Notes: generated by a model from the letters alone, not told the origin. A stretch of 64,000 bases of DNA from Nocardia sp. NBC_01327 (GCF_035958815.1 NZ_CP108383.1:4526001-4590000), one strand, 5' to 3'; positions 44,852 through 55,165 are shown, counted from the stretch's first letter. Numbers and translations are program-made.

Positions 44852-45535
44852 ATGAGCGCAATGTTGTACAACCCGGCTACGGCCGCCCTGTTCGTGCTGA
44901 TGTTCGTCGCGGCCCGGACACTGGTGGATGCCGAGGGAAAGCGGTGGAGCCGGATCCCCTGGGCCGCACTCGCTTTGACCGTCACCGCGATCACCGGGGT
45001 GCTCGTCCAGCTGCTGTGGTCCGGCGCCATGGACCACTTCGACTCCGACCCCAGTAAAACGGGCTGGTGGCGACCCGTCACATCGGTATTCATGCAGAAC
45101 GGCGGCGTCAGCGGCACACTCTGGAATCTCGCCACCCTCGCGATCATGGCAGCCCTCGCCGAATGGATCTGGGGCGCACCGCTCATGCTCGCCCTGTTCG
45201 CCGCCGGGGCCCTGCTGCCCGGTCATGTGGACGCACTGGTCGGAATAACCAGCGTCAGCTCCGCATCGCGCAACTTCGCCGGAAGTTCCGCGGCGACATA
45301 CTTTCTCGGCGCGACGGTGGCCGCCGTCCTACTGCTGCGCACCCCTGCGGCTCGCGAGCGGCTGCTCGCCCTCGCCGCACCCACCCTGGGCCTGATCCTG
45401 TGGTTCGCACAGGACAATGCGCACGGCCTGGTGGTCGTCTATGGATTTGTGCTCGGCCTCGCGGTGGCGCTGTGCGGTCGCGCGGCGGTGTCGATGAGAC
45501 GTCGGATCCGGGTAGATCACCGCCAGGCTGGGTAG
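44852..45535 (+). CDS. Rhomboid-like membrane protein
   Basis: A 227-residue protein with about six hydrophobic helices. WWRPVTSVFMQNGG resembles the L1 loop of rhomboid proteases; NFAGSSAAT could hold the catalytic Ser (GxSx type) and DNAHGLVVVYG the His of the dyad. The usual GASG and HxxG are therefore altered, so activity is uncertain. It is controlled in all likelihood by the divergent TetR. A plain membrane protein of unknown role is the alternative. Confidence 0.6.
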   Translation: MSAMLYNPATAALFVLMFVAARTLVDAEGKRWSRIPWAALALTVTAITGVLVQLLWSGAMDHFDSDPSKTGWWRPVTSVFMQNGGVSGTLWNLATLAIMAALAEWIWGAPLMLALFAAGALLPGHVDALVGITSVSSASRNFAGSSAATYFLGATVAAVLLLRTPAARERLLALAAPTLGLILWFAQDNAHGLVVVYGFVLGLAVALCGRAAVSMRRRIRVDHRQAG

Positions 45536-45587
45536 ACCGACAGCGGGAGCGGCCGCCGCGGCGTCTCAGCAAAGGAGGTCGGGCACA

Positions 45588-47534
45588 GTGGGAATCGACG
45601 TGGACTCGTCGGAACGGTCGGAGACCGAGGCCCCGGATGTGCATCCGGCGGCGCGGTCGGGCCTGGTGCTCGGTGCACTCGGTGTTGTCTTCGGCGATAT
45701 CGGGACCAGTCCGATCTACACGCTGCGGACGGTCTTCGATCCGGCGGATCCGCATGCGGTGCCGGTGCGTGCCGAGAATGTGTTCGGCGTGGTGTCGCTG
45801 GTGTTCTGGTCCGTCATGATCATCGTGACGGTGACCTACGTCCTGATCGCCATGCGCGCCGACAATGACGGCGAGGGCGGCATCATGGCGCTCATCACGC
45901 TGGTACGGCGCTGGGCCCCGCCGGGGGAGCGGCGCACGGCCATTGTCCTTGCGGGACTGGGCATCTTCGGCGCCTCACTGTTCTTCGGCGACAGCATGAT
46001 CACGCCGGCCATCTCGGTGCTGTCCGCGGTGGAGGGCGTGCAGATCGTCGAACCGTCCCTGGCACGGTTGATCGTGCCGGTCACCGCACTGATCATCGTG
46101 GCATTGTTCGTGGTGCAGCGGCGCGGCACCGCGACCGTCGGCCGGCTGTTCGGCCCGGTGATGGTGGTGTGGTTCCTCACCATCGCGGCGTGCGGGATCG
46201 GTGGAATCCGCAGGGATCCGGCGATTTTGCGCGCGCTGTCCCCGACCTACGCACTGGGATTCCTCGCCGGGCATTTCGGTGTGGCGTTCTTCGCGCTGGC
46301 CGCGATCGTGCTGGCGGTGACCGGCGCCGAGGCCCTGTACGCCGATATGGGGCACTTCGGCCGCCGATCCATCACGCGCGCTTGGCTTTTCCTCGTCTTC
46401 CCGGCCTGTGTGCTCAGTTATCTGGGTCAGGGCGCGCTGGTGCTCGCTGATCCGGCTCATGCCGCGAGCCCGTTCTTTCTGCTGGTGCCGGAGTGGGGGC
46501 GGCTTCCGGTGGTCGTACTGGCCACCGCGGCGACGGTGATCGCCTCGCAGGCCGTCATCACCGGCGCGTATTCCGTTGCGTCACAGGCCGCTCAGCTCGG
46601 ATATCTGCCGCGACTGCGGATCGTGCACACCTCCGAATCGACCATCGGCCAGATCTACGTGCCGGGTATCAACTGGTTGCTGATGGTCTCGGTGCTCACC
46701 CTCGTCTTCGCCTTCCGCAGTTCGACCGCGCTGGCGTTCGCCTTCGGCATGGCGGTGACCTGCACCATCACGATCACCACACTGCTGCTGAGCTATCTCG
46801 CCCGCGCGAAATGGCAACTGCCGCTGTGGGTGACAGTGCTCGGCGCCGTCCCGCTGCTGACGGTGGATCTCCTGTTCGTCGCGGCGAATCTCACCAAACT
46901 GGTGCACGGCGCGTGGTTGCCCTTGCTGATCGGGATCACCGTCTTCACGATCATGACCACCTGGCGGCGCGGGCGGGAAGTGGTTGTGGCCGAACGGGAG
47001 CGGCAGGAGGGCTCACTGACGGAGTTCATCGACGAACTGCGACAGCATCGCGCGACGCCCGACACCGTCGAGGGCACCGCGGTGTTCTTGAACCGCGGCA
47101 AGCGGACGGCGCCGCTGGCCCTGCGCGCGAATGTCGAACGCAACCATGTCCGCCACGGTCAGATCGTGATCCTGTCGATCGACACCGAACCGGTGCCGCG
47201 CATTTCGCCCGACGAGCACGTCCGCATCGATCATCTGGGCTATACCGATGACGGCATCGTCCATATCGCCACCAAGGTCGGCTATATGCAGACCCCCGAT
47301 GTGCAGGCCGCCCTGGCCCGGCTCGATCCCGCCGATACCGAGGGTGTGCTCGACCTCGACAATGCGTCCTATTTTCTCTCCAAGGTCGAGTTGCACGCAG
47401 GTCCGGCCCGGACCATGCCGCGCTGGCGCAAGAAGCTCTTCATCGCCATCAGCTACACGGCCTCCGATGCCGCCGATCACTTCCGGCTGCCTCGCGAGCG
47501 CACGGTGACCATGGGGTCGCGCATCGAAATCTGA
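45588..47534 (+). CDS. kup: Kup-type potassium uptake protein
   Basis: A 648-residue K+/H+ symporter. The N-terminal LGALGVVFGDIGTSPIYTL is the family hallmark. About twelve membrane helices follow to residue 460, and the cytoplasmic C-terminal domain runs from TPDTVEGTAVFLNRGKRTAPLAL to the end. GTG 45588 has a strong AAAGGAGG upstream. It lies 52 bp after the rhomboid-like gene. Its stop is 8 bp from that of the convergent response regulator. Confidence 0.94.
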   Translation: MGIDVDSSERSETEAPDVHPAARSGLVLGALGVVFGDIGTSPIYTLRTVFDPADPHAVPVRAENVFGVVSLVFWSVMIIVTVTYVLIAMRADNDGEGGIMALITLVRRWAPPGERRTAIVLAGLGIFGASLFFGDSMITPAISVLSAVEGVQIVEPSLARLIVPVTALIIVALFVVQRRGTATVGRLFGPVMVVWFLTIAACGIGGIRRDPAILRALSPTYALGFLAGHFGVAFFALAAIVLAVTGAEALYADMGHFGRRSITRAWLFLVFPACVLSYLGQGALVLADPAHAASPFFLLVPEWGRLPVVVLATAATVIASQAVITGAYSVASQAAQLGYLPRLRIVHTSESTIGQIYVPGINWLLMVSVLTLVFAFRSSTALAFAFGMAVTCTITITTLLLSYLARAKWQLPLWVTVLGAVPLLTVDLLFVAANLTKLVHGAWLPLLIGITVFTIMTTWRRGREVVVAERERQEGSLTEFIDELRQHRATPDTVEGTAVFLNRGKRTAPLALRANVERNHVRHGQIVILSIDTEPVPRISPDEHVRIDHLGYTDDGIVHIATKVGYMQTPDVQAALARLDPADTEGVLDLDNASYFLSKVELHAGPARTMPRWRKKLFIAISYTASDAADHFRLPRERTVTMGSRIEI

Positions 47535-47542
47535 TCGGAAGG

Positions 47543-47986
47543 CTAACTGCGACTGGGCAATCGGGCGAGCTGGGTGAAGAACTCGTCGATCTGCCTTACG
47601 GCAGAGGTGAATTCGTCGAGGTCCGTCGGCTTGGTGACATACGCGTTGGCGAAGAGCCGGTAGCTGCTCACCACATCCTCCTCGGCGGAGGAGGTGCTCA
47701 GAATGACCACGGGCAGATCGGACAGTTCGGCGTCGGCGCGGATCTTCGCCAGGATCTGATGACCGTTGTATCTGGGCAGGTTCAGATCCAGCAGCACCAG
47801 ATCCGGGCGCGGCGCATGAACGTGCTCACCCCGGCGGAACAGGAAATCCAGGGCCTCCTGGCCATCGCGCGCGACATGCAGAGTGTTGGCGATCTCGTGC
47901 TCTTCGAACGCTTCCCGGGTCATGAGCTCATCACCCGGATCGTCCTCCACGAGCAGAATATCGACGGGTCGGGCGGTGTAGATCAC
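47543..47986 (-). CDS. Single-domain response regulator (Rcp1-like)
   Basis: A 147-residue CheY-like receiver with acidic residues Glu14, Asp15 and Asp16 (VEDDPGD), phosphoacceptor Asp67 (LLDLNLP) and Lys119 (YVTKPTDLDEF). No output domain. The type resembles Rcp1, which pairs with phytochrome kinases. The GTG start overlaps the stop of the CHASE3 kinase (GTGA), so the two form a coupled pair. Confidence 0.92.
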   Translation of the reverse strand: MIYTARPVDILLVEDDPGDELMTREAFEEHEIANTLHVARDGQEALDFLFRRGEHVHAPRPDLVLLDLNLPRYNGHQILAKIRADAELSDLPVVILSTSSAEEDVVSSYRLFANAYVTKPTDLDEFTSAVRQIDEFFTQLARLPSRS

Positions 47987-49650
47987 AGTGAAGCTCCTTC
48001 AACAGCCGGTTCGGCCGAGTCGCCTGCGGGCGAGCCGACAGGCAGGGTGAACCGCAACCGGGTTCCCTCAGTATGGCTGGTATCGACCCAGATCTTGCCG
48101 CCGTGATATTCGACGATCTTGCGGCACACGGCCAAACCGATACCGGTACCCCCGTACGCCTCCCGGCTGTGCAGGCGCTGGAAGATGACGAACACCTTCT
48201 CGGCGAACTCGGCCTCGATGCCGATTCCGTTGTCGGTCACCGAGAAATCCCACATTCGTGACTCGGGATCGAGTTCACACTCCACCGCGATGGTCGGAAT
48301 GCGTTCGGGGCTGCGGAATTTGAGGGCATTGGAGATCAGGTTCTGCCACAGCATCGTCAGCAGCGTGGGATCGCCCACGATCTCGGGCAGCCGCTCCGGC
48401 AGTCGCAGGTGCGCATCGGTGTCCTCGATGACCGAGGCCAGATTGCTCACCGCGGTATCGAGCGATTCGCGCAGATCGACCGGGGCGGTGGTCTCCGATA
48501 CCCGTCCGACCCGGGAGAAGGTGAGCAGGTCGTTGATCAGCACCTGCATGCGTTTGGCGCCGTCGACCGCGTAGTGGATGTACTGCTTTCCGCGCTCGTC
48601 GAATTGGTCGCCGTAGCGTTTGTCCAGCAGCTGGCAGAAGGACGCGACCTTGCGCAGCGGTTCCTGCAGATCGTGCGAGGCCACATATGCGAACTGTTCG
48701 AGTTCGGTATTGGAGCGGCGCAATTCCTCTGCCTGGATATCGAGCTCGGCCTTCTGCGTCGACAGCAGCGCTTCCTGCGCGCGTGAGGAGGCCAGCTCCG
48801 ACACCACGCGCCCGCGCATCCGCTCCACCGCATCGGCGACGGTGGCGACATCGGCCGGGCCGGTGACATCGATGCGGTGCTCGAAATCCCCGTCGGCGAC
48901 GCGCAGGGAGGCCGCCGCCAATGCCGACAGCGGCCGGGCCACAAGGCGGCGGGCCAGCACGGTCAATATCACCCCGGTCAGCAGCGCGACGGCGACCATG
49001 AGCATGAGGACCCAATTGCGCAGGGTGCTGGCGTGTTCGAGCGCGCGACGGTCCTCGGCGATCGCGGCGGACAGATCGGTGTTCTGTGTATCGAAACGGC
49101 TGCGCAGCTCATCGAAGAGCGCTTTGCCCTGCGGCGCGGTGGCCACCAGCGTCGCGGGTGCCGCGTCTGTGTTGTGGGCGTAGGTCGTCCGCCAGACGTC
49201 TGCGGCGTGCTGCACCGCGTCCAGATCCGCCAGTAGCCCAGGAGATCCGGCGACCAGAGCGCGAATTCGATCGGCGGCAGCGGTCTGTTCCTGCAGGCCG
49301 TCGGTGTAGGGCTCGAGGAATTGCCGATCCCCGCTGAGGGCATAACCCCGGACGCCGGTTTCCTGATTGATCAGCGCGTTCTGCAAGCGGGTGGCCTGCA
49401 GCAGCGCGGGCTGCGTGTGATCGAGCACCCGCGCGGTCGCGGTATTGGTCGTGGTGATCACCTGCGCACCGGCGGCGGCGCCGAGCAGAACCACGATGCC
49501 CATCACACCCAGCACCAGCTGAATCCAGGTCTGCACGGTGAAGCGTCCGGCACGGCGTTCGCGTTCTCGCAAGGCCGTCACCGCCGAATCTCTCGGCGGC
49601 GTAATAACGGGGAAGGCGGGCTCTCCACAGAGAACCTCCATTTCCGGCAC
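47983..49650 (-). CDS. CHASE3-HAMP histidine kinase
   Basis: A 555-residue sensor kinase. Two membrane helices (about 43-66 and 211-233) flank an extracellular CHASE3 domain (RLQNALINQETGVRGYALSGD). HAMP and a coiled coil follow (about 234-315), then HisKA with His326 (YVASHDLQEPLRKV) and HATPase (NLISNALKF, DNGIGIE, GGTGIGLAVC). It is the phytochrome-like kinase type that partners Rcp1-like regulators. Stop and regulator start overlap. Confidence 0.93.
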   Translation of the reverse strand: MPEMEVLCGEPAFPVITPPRDSAVTALRERERRAGRFTVQTWIQLVLGVMGIVVLLGAAAGAQVITTTNTATARVLDHTQPALLQATRLQNALINQETGVRGYALSGDRQFLEPYTDGLQEQTAAADRIRALVAGSPGLLADLDAVQHAADVWRTTYAHNTDAAPATLVATAPQGKALFDELRSRFDTQNTDLSAAIAEDRRALEHASTLRNWVLMLMVAVALLTGVILTVLARRLVARPLSALAAASLRVADGDFEHRIDVTGPADVATVADAVERMRGRVVSELASSRAQEALLSTQKAELDIQAEELRRSNTELEQFAYVASHDLQEPLRKVASFCQLLDKRYGDQFDERGKQYIHYAVDGAKRMQVLINDLLTFSRVGRVSETTAPVDLRESLDTAVSNLASVIEDTDAHLRLPERLPEIVGDPTLLTMLWQNLISNALKFRSPERIPTIAVECELDPESRMWDFSVTDNGIGIEAEFAEKVFVIFQRLHSREAYGGTGIGLAVCRKIVEYHGGKIWVDTSHTEGTRLRFTLPVGSPAGDSAEPAVEGASL

Positions 49651-49880
49651 GGCGCACGCGGGCGCGTGTCAAAGGCTCCGACAGCCGTTTTCTCGACCGC
49701 GAAGCTGCCGAGATCCTAGCCGGTCCCGGTCGCCCGCCTCGCCGTCACCGATCCAGTACGCGTTCGCGCGGTGGTCACGAGTATCCCCAGGTCGAGCTGG
49801 TCTTCTTCTGGTAGCATCCGCGCAGCGGAACGGCGCGTAGGCCGCACGAGAACGACGGAACCGAGGGCAGGGGCACGGCG

Positions 49881-52800
49881 GTGGTAGCGGCGGCGGAGTC
49901 GTTCGGTGTCGACGACCAGGTAGGTCCGGATCTCGCGGTCGTGGACTGGGCGTCGACCCCACTCGGACCGCCGGCTGAATGGCCGCAGAGTTTGCGGACC
50001 GCGGTCGACATTCTGCTGTCATCGCGGTTTTCGATGTGGATGGCGTGGGGTCCGCAGCTGACGTTCTTCTGCAACGCCGCCTACCGGGACGACACACTCG
50101 GGCAGAAGTATCCGTGGGCGCTGGGCCGGCCGGCCCGGCAGGTGTGGGCGGAGATCTGGGACGACATCGGCCCCCGCATCGAAGGCGTGCTGGCCACAGG
50201 ACAGGCGACCTGGGACAAAGGCCTGCTGCTGATCCTGGAACGCTCGGGATATCCCGAGGAGACCTACCACACTTTCTCCTACAGTCCCCTGCGCGATGAC
50301 CACGGTGTGGTGGTCGGCATGCTGTGCGTGGTCACCGAGGACACCGACCGCGTCATCGGCGAGCGACGTATGGCAACGCTGCGTGATCTGGGCTCCGACC
50401 CGAGCGTGATGCGCACCGAGCAGGAGATTCTCGAGTTCACCGGAGACCAGCTCGGCCGCAACCGGTGGGACCTTCCCTTCACGGCGACTTATCTTTTCGA
50501 GCCCGATACGACCGCGCGGCTCGTGGCGACCACCGGGATCGGCAGCGGGCACCGGGCGACGCCGCCGCGGCTGCGGGCGAAGGACCTCGATCCGGTGTGG
50601 CCGGTCATGGCAGCGGCCCGGGGGGAGTCGGTGATCGTCGATCTGGTCGACGGCGCGTTCCCTTCGTTGCCGACCGGAGCATGGACGCAGCCTCCCCTGC
50701 AAGCGCTGGTGATGCCGCTGGCGCAGCAGGGTGCCGCACCGGTCGGGTTCTTCGTCGCCGCCCTGAATCCCTACCGGCCTCTGGACGAGGTGTACCGCGG
50801 TTTCGTCGAGTTGGTCGCGGGGCACATCGCGACGGGGATCCTCGTCGCCCGTAGCTATCAGGCCCAGCAGCGGCGGGCCGAGGAGCTGGCCGCGCTGGAC
50901 CGCGCCAAGACCACCTTCTTCTCCAACATCAGCCACGAATTCCGTACTCCGCTGACCCTGATCTCCGGTCCGGTGCAAGAGCTGCGGACCCGTCTGGCCG
51001 ACGCCGAGCCGGAAGTGCGGGACGAGGTGGAAGCTATCCACCGCAACGGTTTACGACTGGGCAAACTTGTCAATGCGCTGCTGGACTTCTCCCGGATCGA
51101 GGCGGGCCGGATGCAGGCCCGCTACGAGCCGGTGGAATTGGGGGCGATGACCGGTGAACTTGCCAGCGTCTTCCGCTCGGCGATAGAGCGGGCGGGACTG
51201 CGGTTCGTCGTGGACAGCCCCGCGCTGCCCGAACCGGTCTATATCGATCGCGCCATGTGGGAGAAGGTGGTTCTCAACCTGCTGTCCAATGCCGTGAAAT
51301 TCACCTTCGACGGCACCGTCACCGTCCGGCTGCGCTACGAGGACGAGCACGCGGTGTTCACCGTGACCGATACGGGCGTCGGGATCGCCGACGCGGATAT
51401 GTCGCGACTGTTCGACCGGTTCCATCGTGTCGAGCACGCGCGATCACGCTCGACCGAGGGCAGCGGCATCGGGCTGGCGCTGGTGAAGGAACTCGTCGGT
51501 CTGCACGGCGGTACCATCACCGCGCGGTCCACGGAGAACCGCGGCACGGCCTTCACCATTCGGCTGCGATTCGGCCACGCTCACCTGCCACCCGATGCCG
51601 TGGTGGACCCGCAGCCGGTCGCCGTGGGAGTGCCGACCGCCGAGCCGTTTGTCCAAGAAGCGCTGAGATGGCTTCCCGCAACGGAATTGGACCCGGCGGA
51701 CCCCGGCGCCGACACGATTGCGGGCTCGGACGCACAGCACATCGCGGGCGCCGCCGGTCTGCGTGCGCCCGCGCACGTGCTGATCGCCGACGACAACGCC
51801 GATATGCGTGACTACCTGAGTCGTCTGCTGCGCGGCGCCGGGCACCAGGTCGAGACTGTCGCGGACGGGCAAGCCGCGTTGGAGGCGATCCGTGCCCGAG
51901 AACCGGACCTGGTCGTCAGCGATGTCATGATGCCCCGCCTGGACGGGCTGGGGCTCGTCACCGCGTTGCGCGCGGACCGGCGCACCGCAAGCGTGCCGGT
52001 GCTGCTGCTGTCGGCGCGCGCCGGCCAGGACGCGTCCATCCAGGGGTTCGATGTGGGCGCGGACGACTATCTGGTCAAACCGTTCCCGGCCGCCGAATTG
52101 CTGGCCAGGGTCCGAGCAGGTGTGCAATTGGCCCGACTGCGCGCCCAGCACGCGCGTTGGAGCACCGCGCTGATCGACTCTTTGCAAGAGGGGTTCTTCG
52201 TCTGCGATGCCGACGGCAGCGTGATCGAGATCAACGCCACGTTCACCGAGATTCTCGGCTACGGCGACGGCGGATTGCCCTACCGGCCGCCTTTTGCCTG
52301 GTGGCCCGACCCCGACACGGACCCGCACGGCCACCAGCAGGCACTGCACGAGTTCACCCGGCTGGTCGAGAACGAGAGCGGAGAGTCAGAGCTTCCACTG
52401 ATACACCGTGCCGGACACCGGGTTTGGGTGCGCACCACCTATAACCGGGTCGAGGATCCGATGGCGGGACGCCATGTGATCGTGGGTACGGTCCGCGATA
52501 TCACCGCGGAGCATTACACCGTTCAACGCGACACCGCACTGGCCGCTCTGGCCGAGCGACTGGCGGAAGCCGACACCGTACCGGAGGCCGTCCGGGCGGA
52601 GGCGAGCGAACTGTGCCGCATCTGGTCGGCGCGTCGTGTTGTGCTGGCCACCTTCCCGGACACCGCCCTCGGACTCGATATCGAGCCGGAGTTGTTCTGC
52701 GCCAGCGACGATGCCGGATGGGACCAGCTCGGGTCGAGTTTGCGAGAGAGTCTGCGCGTTCTGGCCCGGTCGCCCCTGTTGACTCCGCAGCTCGATCGGC

Positions 52801-54053
52801 AGGGATGGATCGGTGTCACCGCGGGCTATCCCAATCGGCTGTTGGTCGTATGGATGGACCTGGGCGTGCGACCGCCGATCGCACCGGAGGATCTTGTCCT
52901 GCTGTCGGCGCTGGCAGGTCGACTGGGCCAAGGCTTGCACCGACTGCAGGAGATCGACCAGCAACGAGAGGCCGCCGTCGCGCTGCAGCACGCCATCCTC
53001 GGTCCCGCGAGCCTGCCCGCCGGATTCGCCGTGCGCTACCAACCGGCCACCCGGCCGCTTCAGGTCGGAGGCGACTGGTACGACACAGTTCCTTTGCCGG
53101 ACAAGCGAATCGGCATCGTTGTCGGTGACTGCGTCGGCCACGGGTTGGATGCCGCGACCGTGATGGGCCAGCTCCGCAGCGCCTGCCGCGCCCTGTTGCT
53201 GGAGTACTCCGACCCCGCTCGGGTCTTGGCCGGGCTCGACCGGTTCGCCGCACTGCTGCCCGGTGCGAGGTGCACCACCGTGTTCTGTGCGGTACTCGAT
53301 CCGATCGGCGGTGAACTGGTGTACAGCAGCGCCGGACATCCGCCGCCGATCCTGGTGTCCGCAGACGGCAGTATCACGACACTCGAGGGTGTTGTCCATG
53401 GACTTCCGCTGGGAGTTCGGGTCGACCGGCCCCGGAGCCGGAACCACCGGGTACTCCCTGCTCGCGCCACGCTTTTGCTGTATACCGACGGTCTCGTCGA
53501 ACGTCGCCGCCGGTCCCTGGACGAAGGCATCGCCCGGGCCGGCGCCGCTGTCCACGACGGGCGCAACCAGCCGGTAGAGGACCTCGCCGGTCACCTGATG
53601 AGCAGCTTGACCCCTACCGGCGGCTACGAGGACGACGTCGCGCTGCTGCTGTACCGGCAACCGGGACCGCTGGAAATCGACTTCGTCGCCGAGCCCGGCG
53701 AACTGGCCCCGGTCCGGCACGCGGTGCGGGACTGGCTCAAGCGCTGTGATCTGCAACCACAGCAGGTCAGTGATGTGGTGATCGCTGTCGGAGAGGCTTG
53801 CGTCAATGCCGTCGAACACGGCCACCGCGACCGCCCCGCCGGCGTGATCCGGCTCCGCGCAACCGCCTTGGCCGACCAACTCTGGCTGCGTGTGGCCGAC
53901 AGCGGCAGCTGGAAGAATCCCGACCCCGACGCGACCGCGCGCGGGCACCGCGGGCGGGGCATCACCTTGATGCGCGGCCTGATGCAGCGGGTCACCATTG
54001 TTCCCGGCCGGTCCGGGACCACCGTCGAGATGTACACGAGGATCGCCACATGA
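49881..54053 (+). CDS. Giant hybrid kinase/receiver/PAS/SpoIIE-phosphatase/anti-sigma-kinase protein
   Basis: A 1390-residue soluble protein. Domains in order: PAS-like sensor (about 20-165), GAF (about 180-330), HisKA with His352 (NISHEFRTPL) and HATPase (about 455-565), receiver with Asp681 (VVSDVMMP; Lys733), PAS (about 760-880), GAF-like (about 885-1020), SpoIIE/PP2C phosphatase (GGDWYD at 1063-1068, VGDCVGHG at 1081-1088, YTDG at 1201-1204, DD at 1251-1252) and an RsbW-type HATPase (GEACVNAVEHG at 1304-1314). It joins a phosphorelay to partner-switching control in one chain. The stop overlaps the STAS gene (ATGA). GTG 49881 follows GAGGGCAGGGG. No membrane helix is seen. Confidence 0.9.
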   Translation: MVAAAESFGVDDQVGPDLAVVDWASTPLGPPAEWPQSLRTAVDILLSSRFSMWMAWGPQLTFFCNAAYRDDTLGQKYPWALGRPARQVWAEIWDDIGPRIEGVLATGQATWDKGLLLILERSGYPEETYHTFSYSPLRDDHGVVVGMLCVVTEDTDRVIGERRMATLRDLGSDPSVMRTEQEILEFTGDQLGRNRWDLPFTATYLFEPDTTARLVATTGIGSGHRATPPRLRAKDLDPVWPVMAAARGESVIVDLVDGAFPSLPTGAWTQPPLQALVMPLAQQGAAPVGFFVAALNPYRPLDEVYRGFVELVAGHIATGILVARSYQAQQRRAEELAALDRAKTTFFSNISHEFRTPLTLISGPVQELRTRLADAEPEVRDEVEAIHRNGLRLGKLVNALLDFSRIEAGRMQARYEPVELGAMTGELASVFRSAIERAGLRFVVDSPALPEPVYIDRAMWEKVVLNLLSNAVKFTFDGTVTVRLRYEDEHAVFTVTDTGVGIADADMSRLFDRFHRVEHARSRSTEGSGIGLALVKELVGLHGGTITARSTENRGTAFTIRLRFGHAHLPPDAVVDPQPVAVGVPTAEPFVQEALRWLPATELDPADPGADTIAGSDAQHIAGAAGLRAPAHVLIADDNADMRDYLSRLLRGAGHQVETVADGQAALEAIRAREPDLVVSDVMMPRLDGLGLVTALRADRRTASVPVLLLSARAGQDASIQGFDVGADDYLVKPFPAAELLARVRAGVQLARLRAQHARWSTALIDSLQEGFFVCDADGSVIEINATFTEILGYGDGGLPYRPPFAWWPDPDTDPHGHQQALHEFTRLVENESGESELPLIHRAGHRVWVRTTYNRVEDPMAGRHVIVGTVRDITAEHYTVQRDTALAALAERLAEADTVPEAVRAEASELCRIWSARRVVLATFPDTALGLDIEPELFCASDDAGWDQLGSSLRESLRVLARSPLLTPQLDRQGWIGVTAGYPNRLLVVWMDLGVRPPIAPEDLVLLSALAGRLGQGLHRLQEIDQQREAAVALQHAILGPASLPAGFAVRYQPATRPLQVGGDWYDTVPLPDKRIGIVVGDCVGHGLDAATVMGQLRSACRALLLEYSDPARVLAGLDRFAALLPGARCTTVFCAVLDPIGGELVYSSAGHPPPILVSADGSITTLEGVVHGLPLGVRVDRPRSRNHRVLPARATLLLYTDGLVERRRRSLDEGIARAGAAVHDGRNQPVEDLAGHLMSSLTPTGGYEDDVALLLYRQPGPLEIDFVAEPGELAPVRHAVRDWLKRCDLQPQQVSDVVIAVGEACVNAVEHGHRDRPAGVIRLRATALADQLWLRVADSGSWKNPDPDATARGHRGRGITLMRGLMQRVTIVPGRSGTTVEMYTRIAT

Positions 54054-54358
54054 GTACTCCGCTGACCCTGCGTACCGGCGTCCACTCGGATGGCCGGCCG
54101 CTGCTGGCAGTGCAGGGTGAAATCGATATGACCAACCTCGCGGCGTTCGGCGGCGCACTGTCCGCTGCCCTCGCCGAGGCCACGTCGGTCGTGGTCGACC
54201 TCGGCGAGGTGGACTATCTGGACAGCGGCGCCATCAACGCGCTGTTCAGCCACGCGGACCATCTGCACATCATCTGCAACCCGCTGCTGTTGCCGGCCCT
54301 GCGAATCAGTGGCCTGACAGAACTGGTCACCATCGAGAGTGCCGCCGCTCGCCCCTGA
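54050..54358 (+). CDS. STAS-domain anti-sigma-factor antagonist
   Basis: A 102-residue SpoIIAA/RsbV-like protein: LLAVQGEIDMTNL and VVVDLGEVDYLDSGAINAL, with Ser59 at the usual phosphorylation site (DSG). It is translationally coupled to the giant fusion protein, whose C-terminal kinase domain could phosphorylate it and whose phosphatase domain could reverse this. It would then free or hold an anti-sigma factor elsewhere. Confidence 0.9.
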   Translation: MSTPLTLRTGVHSDGRPLLAVQGEIDMTNLAAFGGALSAALAEATSVVVDLGEVDYLDSGAINALFSHADHLHIICNPLLLPALRISGLTELVTIESAAARP

Positions 54359-54412
54359 CGGCCGGCGCCTGGGATCGACACCCGACCGCGGTCGCCTCCG
54401 GTTCCGGCCGAA

Positions 54413-55165
54413 TCAGGCCGCCGACGCACCGATCACATGTCCGACGGCGAAGGTGAATGCGACCGAGACGGCTCCGAGGGCGAGCTGGCGAAATCCGGAG
54501 TGCAGGACGGGACGCCCCGTCATCCTCCCCACGACCGCCCCGCCGGCGAACAGTGCGCAACCGCTGATCACCAGGGAGGGAATCAGCGATGTGACACCGA
54601 GCAGATAGGGAATCAGCGGAAGGATCGCCCCGAGTGAGAAAGCGACGAACGACGCGGACCCGGCCAGGACGGGGGAGGGCAGATCCTGGGGGTCGACACC
54701 GAGTTCGGAACGAGTATGGATCTGCAATGCCTGCGCCGGGTCGCGGGAGACCGCGTCGGCCATCCGCTGTGCGGTGTCGACGTCGGCCCCGTAGGAGCGA
54801 AAACGATCCACCAGTTCGGCCCGCTCCTCCTGCGGAAAGCGGTGCAGCATATCGGCTTCCAGTGCGACTTCCGCGGCGACCAGCTCGTTCTGATTGGTCA
54901 CCGACACATATTCCCCGGTCCCCATGGAGAACGCACCGGCGACCAGACCGGCCAGCCCGGTGAGCACGATCGAATGCGCAGCGACACCGCTGCCACCGAC
55001 ACCCGCGATCAGCGCGGCATTGGTCACCAGCCCGTCGACGGCCCCGAACACCGTGGGGCGCAGCCACCCACCGGAGACGTCCCGATGCCGATGGGTCCAC
55101 CCGGACGACGAACCCACCACGCGCACGCCCCTTTTCGTAGTCATCCTCTGCCGTGATCTCCCCAT
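54413..55165 (-). CDS. VIT1/CCC1-family metal transporter
   Basis: About 250 residues. DVSGGWLRPTVFGAVDGLVTNAALIAGVGG opens the transporter, followed by FSMGTGEYVSV, a cytoplasmic helical section with acidic residues (about 90-150) and two C-terminal helix pairs. The family moves Fe2+ or Mn2+. ATG 55165 is taken; ATG 55144 is seven codons later. It is convergent with the STAS gene. Confidence 0.88.
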   Translation of the reverse strand: MGRSRQRMTTKRGVRVVGSSSGWTHRHRDVSGGWLRPTVFGAVDGLVTNAALIAGVGGSGVAAHSIVLTGLAGLVAGAFSMGTGEYVSVTNQNELVAAEVALEADMLHRFPQEERAELVDRFRSYGADVDTAQRMADAVSRDPAQALQIHTRSELGVDPQDLPSPVLAGSASFVAFSLGAILPLIPYLLGVTSLIPSLVISGCALFAGGAVVGRMTGRPVLHSGFRQLALGAVSVAFTFAVGHVIGASAA

